A DNA stretch of 41,883 bases, taken from positions 1-41,883 of the forward strand of contig NZ_BOMG01000081.1 in assembly GCF_016862075.1 (NCBI RefSeq). Direction: 5' to 3'. The notes under the pieces were generated by a model, which had not been told where the DNA came from, did not search any database, and was given only the letters and a program-made list of their open reading frames with translations. Numbering within the stretch: position 1 is the stretch's first letter; each line of letters begins with the position of its first letter. Source of the DNA: Actinoplanes couchii (GTDB lineage: Bacteria; Actinomycetota; Actinomycetes; Mycobacteriales; Micromonosporaceae). The position numbers and the translations under genes were made by a program. Below are positions 15,512 through 23,611 of this stretch, in pieces.

Positions 15512-16396
15512 ATGACCGTGGAGCTGCGGCATCTACGCGCTTTCCTTGCCATCACTCATGAGGGCACCATTACCCGTGCAGCGTCCCGGTTGCACGTAAC
15601 TCAGCCCGCTCTCTCGCGAACCGTGAGCCAGTTGGAAGCCCATCTCGGCGTCCGCCTGATAGACCGATCCACCCATCATCTACGACTCACTGCTGCCGGC
15701 CGGGCGTTCCAGCCGCGGGCCGCCGCCGCGGTCGCGGCCGTCGATCAGGCTCTCGACCCGGCCCGAGCCGGGGCCTGGCCGTTACGCCTCGGCCATGCGT
15801 GGTCAGCGCTCGGCGAACACACGCCGCCGCTGCTGCGACGCTGGAAGCAGGATCATCCGCAGATACCTCTGCAACTGCTCCGAGTCGACGATCGCACCGC
15901 CGGGCTCGACCACGGCACCGTCGACGTCGCCGTCATCAGAGGCGAGGTGAACTTACCCGCCGAGGTCGAGACCGCGGCTCTGCTGGCCGAGCCACGCGTC
16001 GCCGCTGTCGCGGCTGACGGTCCATTGGCCGGCAAGCCGCGACTGAGCCTGCACGATCTCAGCGCTGAGCTGATCGCCGTCAACACCGTGGCCGGCACCA
16101 CGACCCTCGACCTCTGGCCCGCGGAACAAACCCCGTTCGACACCATCGAGGTCGCCATCACCGACGACTGGATCGCTGCGATCACCACGGGCCAAGCTGT
16201 CGGCGTCACCACCACTGCCACCGCGGCGATGTATCCCAACCCCGCGGTCGTCTACCGGCCACTGTCCGACGCGCCAGCCGTCACCGTCCGCCTCGCTTGG
16301 CGGCTGCCGCCGAGCCACCCGTCCGTATTGGATCTCGTCGCCCTCGCCCGGCAGATCGTCACAGCACCACAAACCAAAACCGGCGGCAACGGTTGA
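15512..16396 (+). CDS. LysR family transcriptional regulator
   Basis: The start at 15512 (MTVELRHLRAFLAITHEG) is the usual LysR N-terminus; the upstream extension from 15455 covers the promoter. The product is 294 residues, normal for the family. The winged HTH spans about 3-62 (GTITRAASRLHVTQPALSRTV, then LEAHLGVRLIDRS). The effector-binding domain follows from about 85 (LRLGHAWSALGEHTPPLL). It is divergent from the EamA exporter and most likely controls it in response to a small molecule that the pump exports. The 3' end faces the aldo-keto reductase gene, with a strong hairpin between. Confidence 0.92.
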   Translation: MTVELRHLRAFLAITHEGTITRAASRLHVTQPALSRTVSQLEAHLGVRLIDRSTHHLRLTAAGRAFQPRAAAAVAAVDQALDPARAGAWPLRLGHAWSALGEHTPPLLRRWKQDHPQIPLQLLRVDDRTAGLDHGTVDVAVIRGEVNLPAEVETAALLAEPRVAAVAADGPLAGKPRLSLHDLSAELIAVNTVAGTTTLDLWPAEQTPFDTIEVAITDDWIAAITTGQAVGVTTTATAAMYPNPAVVYRPLSDAPAVTVRLAWRLPPSHPSVLDLVALARQIVTAPQTKTGGNG

Positions 16397-16517
16397 TCTT
16401 GAGCCGAATGATGCGGCCAGCCCTCTCAATCGCCGACCACTCCAGCCCCCGTCGTTGAATCGCCCGGCGATGAGCCGTCGTCGGCCTCAGGACCACAGCG
16501 AGTCTGTGCAGACCCCA

Positions 16518-16550
16518 CGGTTGAGCGCAGCCACCGGTTGCGCTCAACCG
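16518..16550. terminator. Bidirectional terminator hairpin between convergent genes
   Basis: GGTTGAGCGCA (16519-16529) and TGCGCTCAACC (16539-16549) plus one more C-G pair make a perfect 12-bp stem with a 9-base loop. It lies between the ends of the LysR and aldo-keto reductase genes, serving both strands. There is no long T-run. Confidence 0.75.
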
Positions 16551-16576
16551 AAGATCTCGTGCCAGGTGTCGTACGG

Positions 16577-17401
16577 TCACCACCAAGGATGTTCAAGGGA
16601 TCGATTGGTCCAGTTGGTGCGGTCGAGGGCGTCCAGGCTGGTCATGTCGTCGTCGGAGAGGTCGAAGTCGAAGACGTCGGCGTTGGAGGCTATGCGGTCG
16701 CGGTGGCTGGATTTCGGCAGCGCGATCAGGCCCCGTTGCAGTGACCAGCGGATGAGGATCTGGGCCGGTGTGCGTTCGAGGCGGTCGGCGATCGTCGTGA
16801 CAGTCGGGTTACGCAGGTGCTGGCCGGTACCCAGAGGGCTGTAGGCCTGCACCGCCACGCCGAGCCGCTCGCAAGTGTCCTTCAAAGCGCGGCGGTACTC
16901 GAACGGGCTGAACTGGATCTGATTGACCGTCGGCAGGCTGTCGGCGACGCCGAGCAGGGTCTCGATGTCGGTAGCGCTGTAGTTGGAGACCCCGATCGAG
17001 CGGGTCAAGCCTCGTTCCAGCGCGCGTTGCATGCCGTTCCATGCCCGGGTCGGCCCCCCGCCGGGCCAGTGCACGAGGTACAGGTCGACGAAGTCGAGGC
17101 CCATGCTATCCAGGCTGCGTTCCAGCTCAGCTGCAGGGTCGCGGCGCCCGGGATCAAATTTGGTGGTGACGAATACTTCGTCGCGGGGCAGGCCGCTGTC
17201 GCGTACTGCCCGGCCGACACTGCCCTCGTTGCGGTAATACTGCGCGGTGTCGACGTGCCGGTAGCCAGCCTCCAGCGCCCACCGCACCGCGTCCTCGCAG
17301 GTGCGCCCGTCGCGGACCTGCCAGACGCCCAGACCCAGGATCGGGATCTCGGTGCCGTCAGCGAGAGCCCGCACGGTTCCCGCTGCCTGTCGTGCCGTCA
17401 T
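16577..17401 (-). CDS. Aldo/keto reductase
   Basis: A 274-residue (beta/alpha)8 NADPH-dependent reductase of the AKR5-like bacterial group. The catalytic tetrad is visible: Asp and Tyr in HVDTAQYYRNE, Lys in FVTTKFDPG, His in LYLVHWPGG. The cofactor-phosphate region near the C-terminus reads IALPKSSHRDRIASN. Substrates are typically aldehydes or keto compounds such as methylglyoxal or diketo sugars; the precise one is unknown. It is the last gene of a minus-strand run (MFS pump, alcohol dehydrogenase, this gene), with 38 bp to the dehydrogenase. This suggests one operon for carbonyl or electrophile detoxification. The ATG at 17401 is the natural start, just before the family's first strand. 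Confidence 0.93.
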   Translation of the reverse strand: MTARQAAGTVRALADGTEIPILGLGVWQVRDGRTCEDAVRWALEAGYRHVDTAQYYRNEGSVGRAVRDSGLPRDEVFVTTKFDPGRRDPAAELERSLDSMGLDFVDLYLVHWPGGGPTRAWNGMQRALERGLTRSIGVSNYSATDIETLLGVADSLPTVNQIQFSPFEYRRALKDTCERLGVAVQAYSPLGTGQHLRNPTVTTIADRLERTPAQILIRWSLQRGLIALPKSSHRDRIASNADVFDFDLSDDDMTSLDALDRTNWTNRSLEHPWW

Positions 17402-17439
17402 CGCGTGCTCCTTCGTGTCGTCCGGCGTTTAGTCTCTCG

Positions 17440-18456
17440 TCACGGGCGCAGGAGCACCTTGATGGCGCGGCGTTCGTCCATGGCCTGGTAGGCGTCGGCG
17501 GCCTGGTCGAGAGGCAGTTCGAGGTCGAACACCTTGCCGGGGTTGATCTCGCCGCGCAGGATCAGGTCGATCAGGTGGGGAAGGTAGCCGCGCACGGGGG
17601 CCGGCCCACCGTGCAAGTGGACGTGGGAGAAGAAGAGCTCCTGACCGTCGAGTTCGACGCCGTGCGAGACGCCGACGTAGCCGACGTGCCCGCCGGGCCG
17701 GGTGGAACGGATGGCCTGCATCATCGACTCCTGCGTGCCGACCGCCTCGATCACCGAATGTGCGCCGAGCCCGCCGGTCAGCTCCTTGATCTTCGCCACG
17801 CCCTCGTCGCCGCGTTCGGTGACGATGTCGGTGGCGCCGAACTCGCGGGCCAGGGCCTGCCGGTCGGCGTGCCGAGACATCGCAATGATCCGCTCGGCGC
17901 CGAGTTGCCTGGCCGACAGGATTCCGAGCAGGCCGACGGCGCCGTCACCGACCACGGCCACGGTCTTTCCCGGTCCGACCTCGGCGGCGAGGGCGGCGAA
18001 CCAGCCGGTGCCCAACACATCGGAGGCGGCCAGCAGCGACGCGATCTGGTCCGGGGCCGGCTGCTCCGGGGTGGCGACCAGAGTGCCGTCGGCCAGCGGA
18101 ACCCGCATGTACTCGGCCTGAGCGCCACCGACGCCCTGGCGGTGTACGCAGCCGGACTGGTAGCCGGCCTGGCAGATCTCGCAAGTGTTGTCGGAGGCGA
18201 AGAACGAACCGATGACGAACTGGCCGGGCTTGATGCCGGTCACCGCCGAGCCGACTTCCTCAACGACGCCGACGTACTCGTGGCCCATCGGGGTCGGTTC
18301 CTTGACGTCCTCGATGCCACGGTAGGCCCACAGGTCCGAGCCGCAGACGCAGGAGGCCGCGAGTTTGATGATCGCATCGGTCGGTTCCTGGATCGTGGGC
18401 TTGTCGCGCTGCTCGACGCGGACGTCGCCGGCTGCGTAGATGATGGTTGCGCGCAT
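17440..18456 (-). CDS. Zinc-dependent alcohol dehydrogenase
   Basis: The ATG at 18456 has GAAGGA seven bases upstream and gives MRATIIYAAGDVRVEQ, 338 residues, the normal length of medium-chain dehydrogenases. An in-frame start at 18483 lacks such support. Catalytic-zinc ligands are in SCVCGSDLW and GHEYVGVVEEVG. A reduced cysteine set for the structural zinc is in TCEICQAGYQSGC. The Rossmann motif VAVVGDGAVGLLG binds NAD(P). It oxidises an alcohol or reduces an aldehyde in the cytosol. It sits between an MFS efflux gene (80 bp upstream) and an aldo-keto reductase, so the three probably work on the same class of toxic compound. XRE regulators of the neighbouring type often control such oxidoreductases. 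Confidence 0.93.
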   Translation of the reverse strand: MRATIIYAAGDVRVEQRDKPTIQEPTDAIIKLAASCVCGSDLWAYRGIEDVKEPTPMGHEYVGVVEEVGSAVTGIKPGQFVIGSFFASDNTCEICQAGYQSGCVHRQGVGGAQAEYMRVPLADGTLVATPEQPAPDQIASLLAASDVLGTGWFAALAAEVGPGKTVAVVGDGAVGLLGILSARQLGAERIIAMSRHADRQALAREFGATDIVTERGDEGVAKIKELTGGLGAHSVIEAVGTQESMMQAIRSTRPGGHVGYVGVSHGVELDGQELFFSHVHLHGGPAPVRGYLPHLIDLILRGEINPGKVFDLELPLDQAADAYQAMDERRAIKVLLRP

Positions 18457-18536
18457 GATGCTGTCCTTCGGGTTGATCGACAATTTTTCGGGTCGAGCAC
18501 GCAGGGGGTTTCCCTACCGGCTCGAGTGCACTCTGT

Positions 18537-19775
18537 TCAGGGCGCTTTCGGTGGTTGTTGTCCGCGATGGGCGAAGACACCGAAGGCGAGGGCGGCTAGG
18601 GCGACGCAGACGGTGGCGACGACGCCTAGGGGCAGGATGGCAGTGGCGCCGGCGATACCGACCAGCGGCGCGGAGATGCCACCGAACCCGAACCGGACCA
18701 CGCCGAGCAGCGACGAGGCGGTGCCGGCCATCTGCGGATACTCGGTTAGAGCCAGGGTGGTCGCCGGTGTGCTGGTGATCGACCCGCCGCTGGCCAGCAA
18801 GAACAAAGACACCAGGACAACCACGACGGGTACGTCGACGATCCCGGCCAGCACGACACCGAGCGCCCCCACCGCGGCCACCGCCAACCCGACGTAAAGG
18901 GTGCCGCGCAGGCTCCACCGCTCGGCGGTCCGGGCGGCCAGGAACCCGAACACCACCGACCCGACCGAGTTGAACCCGAACGCGAACGAATACTGCTGCG
19001 GCGACAACCCGTAGTGCCCCTGCAGGACGTAGGTGGCCCCAGCCAGGTAGGCGAACAGCGCGGCGAACACGAAGCCCTGGTTGAGGACCGCGCCGAGAAA
19101 AATCCGGTCACCGGCCAAGACCCGGAAGTCGCGGCCGGTCTGGGCCAAGCCACCGCTCGTGCGGTTCTGCGGTGCAAGCGTCTCCGGGAACCCGGCCAGC
19201 GTCACCACCAACAGGACCACGCCGATCACGGCAAGGAACACGAACAGGCCTCGCCAGTCGGTGACCTGCGCGAGTTGCCCGCCCAGCAACGGGCCGACGA
19301 TCGCCGCGCTGCTGCCCATCACCGTCAGCCGGCCGTAGAACCGGATCAGCCGCGGGCCGGAGTACACGTCACGTCCGGCCGCGGAAGCGATGACGATCCC
19401 GACGCCGCCGGCCAGGCCCTGAACGAGCCGGGTGAGCACGAGCAGCTCGATCGTCGGGCTCAACGCACACAGCAGCGACGTGAGAATGTAGGCCACGATC
19501 CCGGCGATGAGGATCTTGCGGCGGCCGTACCGGTCGGAGACCGGCCCGGCGATCAGCTGCCCGGCGGCCAGGCCGATCAGGCACGTCGTCATCGTCAGCT
19601 GCGCCATCGACGGCACCGCGCCGAGCTCGTCGGTCAGCGCGGGCAGCACCGGCAGGTACAGGTCCATCGAGATCGGCCCGAACACCACCAGGACCACCAG
19701 TAACACCGGCAGCAATCGCGGCGCCGAAGCCACCATGCCGGCCGGCTCGCGTCTCGGGACCGTCACCTCACGCAC
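18537..19775 (-). CDS. MFS multidrug efflux transporter, Bcr/CflA type
   Basis: A 412-residue protein with about twelve hydrophobic helices. Helix 1 carries GPISMDLYLPVLPAL, the signature of the Bcr/CflA drug-resistance family. The loop after helix 2 has the MFS motif A (GPVSDRYGRRKIL). These pumps expel drugs or small metabolites by proton antiport at the inner membrane. The GTG at 19775 is the listed start; a slightly later GTG (19766) is also possible. It heads a minus-strand operon with the dehydrogenase and the aldo-keto reductase, and is divergent from an XRE/MmyB-type regulator across 223 bp that contain a long perfect inverted repeat. Confidence 0.92.
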   Translation of the reverse strand: MREVTVPRREPAGMVASAPRLLPVLLVVLVVFGPISMDLYLPVLPALTDELGAVPSMAQLTMTTCLIGLAAGQLIAGPVSDRYGRRKILIAGIVAYILTSLLCALSPTIELLVLTRLVQGLAGGVGIVIASAAGRDVYSGPRLIRFYGRLTVMGSSAAIVGPLLGGQLAQVTDWRGLFVFLAVIGVVLLVVTLAGFPETLAPQNRTSGGLAQTGRDFRVLAGDRIFLGAVLNQGFVFAALFAYLAGATYVLQGHYGLSPQQYSFAFGFNSVGSVVFGFLAARTAERWSLRGTLYVGLAVAAVGALGVVLAGIVDVPVVVVLVSLFLLASGGSITSTPATTLALTEYPQMAGTASSLLGVVRFGFGGISAPLVGIAGATAILPLGVVATVCVALAALAFGVFAHRGQQPPKAP

Positions 19776-19868
19776 AGGTCTACCCCATCAGTTTCCGCAG
19801 TTGAGCGCCGTAGGAGCCGCAGATCCGCGGTCGGCGCCTCACCTATGAAAGCCCGCCGGGTCCGGTGC

Positions 19869-19931
19869 CTGGGAGGGCTTGTCAGGACCCCCCAGCCCGC
19901 ACGGGTGAGGGGTCCTGACAAGCCCTCCCAG
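19869..19931. repeat. Perfect 23-bp inverted repeat between divergent genes
   Basis: Arms 19869-19891 and 19909-19931 are perfectly complementary over 23 bp with a 17-base spacer. The arm contains GGGAGGGCTTGTCAGG. It lies between the MFS start (19775) and the XRE start (19999), so it is not at a gene end. It may be a misplaced bidirectional terminator, a small repetitive element or a regulator target. It is far longer than needed for an ordinary operator. Confidence 0.8.
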
Positions 19932-19998
19932 CCTCAGCCCCGGGCGAGGTTCGATGGACGGGCAGGCAGATCTATCGTCGAAGCTGTGAGGTGAGGCT

Positions 19999-20901
19999 GT
20001 GAGCCACAAAGACGATGTGCGGGAATTCCTGATCTCCCGCCGCGCACACGTGACCCCGGAACAGGCCGGGCTGCCCGACTACGGCGGCGAACGGCGCGTG
20101 CCCGGGCTACGGCGTGAAGAAGTCGCAATGCTCGCAGGGGTCAGCATCGACTACTACACCCGCCTGGAACGCGGCAACATCCGCGGCGCCTCCGAAAGCG
20201 TGCTCAACGCGATCGCCCGGGCACTACAGCTCGACGACGTGGAACGCGAATACCTGTTCGGTCTGGCCCGCCCCGCGCCCAGCAAAGCCGAGAAACCGGC
20301 CTCGAAACCGGCCGGCGCGACAGTGCGGCCGTCGGTACAGCGGGTCCTGGACAACATGGCGGTGCCCGCACTGGTGTTCAACCCACAGCAGGACGTCGTC
20401 GCCTCGAACCTAATGGGCCGCGCCTTCTTCTCCCCGGCGTTCGAGGCCGAGCACCCGAACATGTGTCGGTTCTTCTTCCTCGACCCCCGCGCCGAGCAGT
20501 TCTGCACCGACCTGCCCCAGGCCCGCAGCATGAACGCCGCGATGCTGCGCTTGCACGCCGGCCGTGACCCGCTCAACAGCGAGCTCACCGCGCTCATCGG
20601 TGAGCTGTCGACACTGAGCCCGCAGTTCCGCACCGACTGGGCCGACCACCACGTCCACGAGCACCGCCACGGCCAGAAGGTCTACCGGCACCCCGTGGTC
20701 GGGGAAATCGAGATCACCTTCGACGCGTTCGACATGCCCGGCGAGACCGGCCTGATGATCTGCACCTACACCGCCGAGGAAAACAGCCCGTCAGCCGAGC
20801 GGATGGCCCTGCTCGCCAGCTGGGCGGCAACCCAGGATTTCAGCATCGACCCCGCCACGGAACCGACAGCAAGCACGGCGCAGAACAGCCGGAACGGCTG
20901 A
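19999..20901 (+). CDS. XRE-family regulator with MmyB-like ligand-binding domain
   Basis: A 300-residue protein from the GTG at 19999. Residues about 5-85 are a Cro/C1-type HTH (LRREEVAMLAGVSIDYYTRLERG, a strongly conserved recognition segment in this family). Residues about 110-275 are the MmyB-like PAS-type sensor (VPALVFNPQQDVVASN, then FFFLDPRAEQF and a later LSTLSPQFRTDWADHHVHEHR), which binds an aromatic or fatty ligand. Such proteins typically control a neighbouring oxidoreductase or efflux gene. It is divergent from the MFS/dehydrogenase/reductase operon and probably regulates it. The sugar dehydrogenase gene follows on the same strand after 137 bp. Confidence 0.92.
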   Translation: MSHKDDVREFLISRRAHVTPEQAGLPDYGGERRVPGLRREEVAMLAGVSIDYYTRLERGNIRGASESVLNAIARALQLDDVEREYLFGLARPAPSKAEKPASKPAGATVRPSVQRVLDNMAVPALVFNPQQDVVASNLMGRAFFSPAFEAEHPNMCRFFFLDPRAEQFCTDLPQARSMNAAMLRLHAGRDPLNSELTALIGELSTLSPQFRTDWADHHVHEHRHGQKVYRHPVVGEIEITFDAFDMPGETGLMICTYTAEENSPSAERMALLASWAATQDFSIDPATEPTASTAQNSRNG

Positions 20902-21038
20902 TCCCCGAGGTCGCCGACCGCGGCCAGTTCGCACCCATCACGCACGCCACCACCACGCGGGAGCAGCCCTCCCGCCAGTTTGTGCTGCGTCCTGCCCGCC
21001 GAAACCCGTCGGTTGCTGGCGACGAAGGAGAATCCGCA

Positions 21039-22142
21039 ATGACCTACCGAGGACCGCTCGCCCTGCTCACCGCGCTTGCGTTGACCGCAGCCGGCTGTGG
21101 CAGCGCGGCCGGAGCACCCGAACCGGCCGGACCGGTGGCGACTATCCTCGCACCCAGCGCCGTATCCGGCACCCCGGACCTCGACGCACCGCAGGTGATG
21201 GCCGAGGGCCTCGATGTGCCATGGGGCCTGGGCTTCCTACCTGACGGCGACGCACTCATCGGTGAGCGCAACAGCGGCAGGATCCTGAGGCTGACCCCCG
21301 GTGCCGGACAGCCGCGGGAGGTGTTCCAGGTACCCGGCGTCACCCCGGCCGGCGAGGGTGGCCTACTGGGCCTGGCAGTCTCACCGGACTTCGCCCGCGA
21401 CAACCTCGTCTACGTCTACTTCACCGCCGAGAACGACAACCGGATCAGCCGCTTCCGCCTCGATACCGGCAACCTCGAAGTCGTCTTCGACGGCATCACC
21501 AAGGGGACCTATCACAACGGCGGGCGCATCGCGTTCGGCCCCGATGGCATGCTCTACGCCGGTGTCGGCGACGCCCAGAACACCGCCACCTCGCAGGATC
21601 CGGACAGCGTCAACGGCAAGATCCTGCGACTTACACCCGACGGACAGCCGGCACCCGGCAACCCCACCCCCGGCTCGCCCGTGTTCAGTCTCGGCCACCG
21701 CAACGTCCAGGGCCTGGCCTGGGACTCGGCCGGCCGTATGTTCGCCGCCGAGTTCGGCCAGGACGAACTCGACGAGGTGAACCTGATCGAGGCTGGCCAC
21801 AACTACGGCTGGCCCGACATCGAAGGCGAAGGCGACACCCACGGCGGCCGATACACAAACCCCCTGGTCACCTGGAAGGTCGCCGACGCCTCCCCGTCCG
21901 GCATCGCCATCAACGGGGCCACCGCGTATGTCGCCGCGCTCCGCGGACAACGGCTGTGGACACTCCCGCTCAACGGCGCCACAGTCGGTGAGCCGGTCGC
22001 CCACCTGCACGAACGGTACGGGCGGCTCCGCACTGTACAGATCGCCGCCGACGGCGCTCTTTGGGCAACCACCTCCAACACCGACGGCATCGGCAACCCG
22101 AGCGACGGCGACGACCGCATCCTGCGCTTCCCCGCCCGCTGA
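21039..22142 (+). CDS. PQQ-type soluble sugar dehydrogenase, secreted lipoprotein
   Basis: GAAGGAG at 21024-21030 fixes the start at the ATG 21039, giving 367 residues. Residues 1-20 are a signal peptide ending in a lipobox-like TAAGC, so the mature protein is probably anchored to the outer membrane face by the Cys. The rest is a six-bladed beta-propeller of the glucose/sorbosone dehydrogenase family (PF07995): GLDVPWGLGFLPDGDAL, GGLLGLAVSPDF, YHNGGRIAFGPDGMLYAGVGD, LGHRNVQGLAWD and AEFGQDELDEVNLIEAGHNYGW are the usual blade motifs. It oxidises aldose sugars using PQQ or a related quinone. No PQQ synthesis gene is in the window. It is the last gene before the right end of the outer element. 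Confidence 0.9.
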   Translation: MTYRGPLALLTALALTAAGCGSAAGAPEPAGPVATILAPSAVSGTPDLDAPQVMAEGLDVPWGLGFLPDGDALIGERNSGRILRLTPGAGQPREVFQVPGVTPAGEGGLLGLAVSPDFARDNLVYVYFTAENDNRISRFRLDTGNLEVVFDGITKGTYHNGGRIAFGPDGMLYAGVGDAQNTATSQDPDSVNGKILRLTPDGQPAPGNPTPGSPVFSLGHRNVQGLAWDSAGRMFAAEFGQDELDEVNLIEAGHNYGWPDIEGEGDTHGGRYTNPLVTWKVADASPSGIAINGATAYVAALRGQRLWTLPLNGATVGEPVAHLHERYGRLRTVQIAADGALWATTSNTDGIGNPSDGDDRILRFPAR

Positions 22143-22296
22143 ACGAGACGTCGTGACGCACAATCCCGCGACCCGGCCAGACCACCTGCGCCGCATACGA
22201 CGACCTGCTGCCGCCGCCGAGTGGTGGGACAGGGTCTGCCTGAAGTAAACGGTCATACCGCTGCTATTGAAGTCCCGACCCGCCGCACCCCATTGA

Positions 22297-22327
22297 TGTC
22301 TCGTGAGACACCGCCGAGTCTGGAGAA
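22297..22327 (-). repeat. Right terminus of the outer element: dyad plus inverted repeat
   Basis: TGTCTC-GT-GAGACA (22297-22310) is a dyad with perfect 6-bp arms. TCTGGAGAA (22319-22327) is the inverted copy of the left terminus. Read from the end inward the order is TTCTCCAGA, 8 bp, TGTCTCA, as at the left end. Confidence 0.8.
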
Positions 22328-22333
22328 CGACGG

Positions 22334-22523
22334 CTTCAGCACCAAGGACGCCACCGTCGGCGTGGACGCGCAGAAGGCGAACTGGAACGAGCAGGCCGCC
22401 AAGAAGGCCCAGCAGTACCTGGACTTCAGCTCGTTCTCCCGGGCCGGCCTGATCAAGCAGCTCAAGTACGAGGGTTTCACCACCGCGCAGGCGACGTACG
22501 GCGTCAAGAAGGTCGGCCTGTAA
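22334..22523 (+). pseudogene. Ltp-repeat membrane protein, C-terminal part after the mobile element
   Basis: Starting at C22334 the sequence continues the Ltp gene broken at 1947: GGC TTC AGC completes the FEG-FS junction. The fragment has the end of the first Ltp repeat (STKDATVGVDAQKANWNEQAA..) and a whole second repeat (QYLDFSSFSRAGLIKQLKYEG, then TAQATYGVKKVGL). An ATG at 22296, inside the element end and in the same frame, could make a short protein without membrane anchor, but no ribosome binding site is obvious. The strong similarity of the two repeats (FSAFSRTGL versus FSSFSRAGL) makes the assignment firm. Confidence 0.9.
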
Positions 22524-22531
22524 CCCACGGA

Positions 22532-23503
22532 TCAGATCAACAGCAGGGTCTTACCGACGGCGGTACGGTCCTCGACGGTGGCGTGGGCGGTGGCGGCCTC
22601 CTCCAGGGGGAAGGTCTGCCCGATGAGCGGCCGGATCTGTCCGGCCGCCGCCCGCGACATCATCCGCCGCGCCCACCGCCGGACCTGCGGGCCGAAGACG
22701 AAGAGCTGTTCGATACCGATCACCGTGACGTCCCCGCGGCTCGCCTCCGCGGCGTTGATCAGTGTGACGGCGCCGCTGGAGGCGCCGTGCACCGAGAACC
22801 TGCCGCCGCGGGCCGTCGCCTCGAACACCTCCCGGCCGATCTGCCCGCCGACACCGTCGAACACCACGTCCGGGCCGGTGCCGCCGGTCACGCCGAGCAG
22901 GTGAGCGGTCCACCCCGGCACCGAGTAGTCGACCACCTCGTCGGCGCCCAGGTCCCGGACCACGCCGAGTTTCCGGGTGCCGCGGGCCGCGCCGACGACC
23001 CGCGCGCCCATCGACCGGGCGAGCTGTACCAGAAGGCTGCCCACCCCGCCCGCGGCCGCCTCGACCAGCACCCGGTCGCCGGGGCGGATCCCGGCATTCT
23101 CGATCAGGCCCTCCGCCGTGCTGCCGTCGCTGTAGAGGGTGATCGCCTCCGGTAGGCCGACACCGTCCGGAACCGGGAACAGGTCGTCTGCCCCGGCTAC
23201 CGCCCGTTCGGCGAATCCGCCGGTCTCGCCGGTGCTCGCCACCACCCGCCGGCCCCGCCACGCCGGATCCACCCGGTCGCCGATCGTGCTCACCCGCCCG
23301 GCCACCAGACCACCCGGCACGTACGGCAACCGTGGTGGCTCGTGCCATCGGTCGGTGCCGCGCCGGATCTGGGTCTCGACGAACGAGATGCCCGCCACCT
23401 CGACCTCGACCAGCACCTGACCCGGGCCGGCCACCGGATCCGGTGCCTGTCCCGGGACCAGCACCTCGGGGCCACCGAGTCGGGTCGCTCGCACCATTCG
23501 CAT
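22532..23503 (-). CDS. NADPH:quinone reductase-like zinc-independent MDR oxidoreductase
   Basis: The ATG at 23503 (MRMVRATRLGGPEVLVPG) is preceded by GGAGGGA and gives 323 residues; the open frame further upstream is a shadow. The N-terminal GroES-like domain (LVEVEVAGISFVETQIRRG) has no zinc ligands, as in quinone oxidoreductases. The Rossmann domain has AAAGGVGSLLVQLARSMGARV. It should reduce quinones or enones with NADPH in the cytosol. Its stop is 9 bp from the end of the Ltp fragment, convergent. It belongs to the host flank and not to the mobile element. Confidence 0.92.
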   Translation of the reverse strand: MRMVRATRLGGPEVLVPGQAPDPVAGPGQVLVEVEVAGISFVETQIRRGTDRWHEPPRLPYVPGGLVAGRVSTIGDRVDPAWRGRRVVASTGETGGFAERAVAGADDLFPVPDGVGLPEAITLYSDGSTAEGLIENAGIRPGDRVLVEAAAGGVGSLLVQLARSMGARVVGAARGTRKLGVVRDLGADEVVDYSVPGWTAHLLGVTGGTGPDVVFDGVGGQIGREVFEATARGGRFSVHGASSGAVTLINAAEASRGDVTVIGIEQLFVFGPQVRRWARRMMSRAAAGQIRPLIGQTFPLEEAATAHATVEDRTAVGKTLLLI

Positions 23504-23611
23504 ACCTGCCTCCCTCCGTTCACGCGGCATCATGCAATCTGAAGTTCGATTGAGGTCAATGCCCTGGGGGGTGGGAACGGTCCTGTCCTGCCGCCCGGCA
23601 TCCTTGACGGT

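Larger units (their letters stand above)
1948..22327. mobile_element. 20.4-kb composite mobile element with a recombinase trio, inserted in the Ltp gene
   Basis: The limits come from the broken Ltp gene: host reading ends at about 1947 and resumes at 22334. The outermost bases form 9-bp inverted repeats, TTCTCCAGA at 1948-1956 and TCTGGAGAA at 22319-22327, followed inward by TGTCTCA on both sides (1967-1973; inverted at 22304-22310). Host-side hexamers CGAGGG (1942-1947) and CGACGG (22328-22333) differ by one base. That fits a 6-bp coupling sequence as in Tn916/Tn554-type tyrosine recombinase transposition, although a variant duplication is also possible. Contents: recombinase operon at the left (its third gene split by a nested element), and exporter, oxidoreductase and regulator cargo at the right. 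It was not integrated at a tRNA gene. Confidence 0.88.

Noticed and set aside
17392..18897. Plus-strand open frame of 501 codons
   Set aside because: Antisense to the alcohol dehydrogenase and MFS genes, which show catalytic and membrane motifs.
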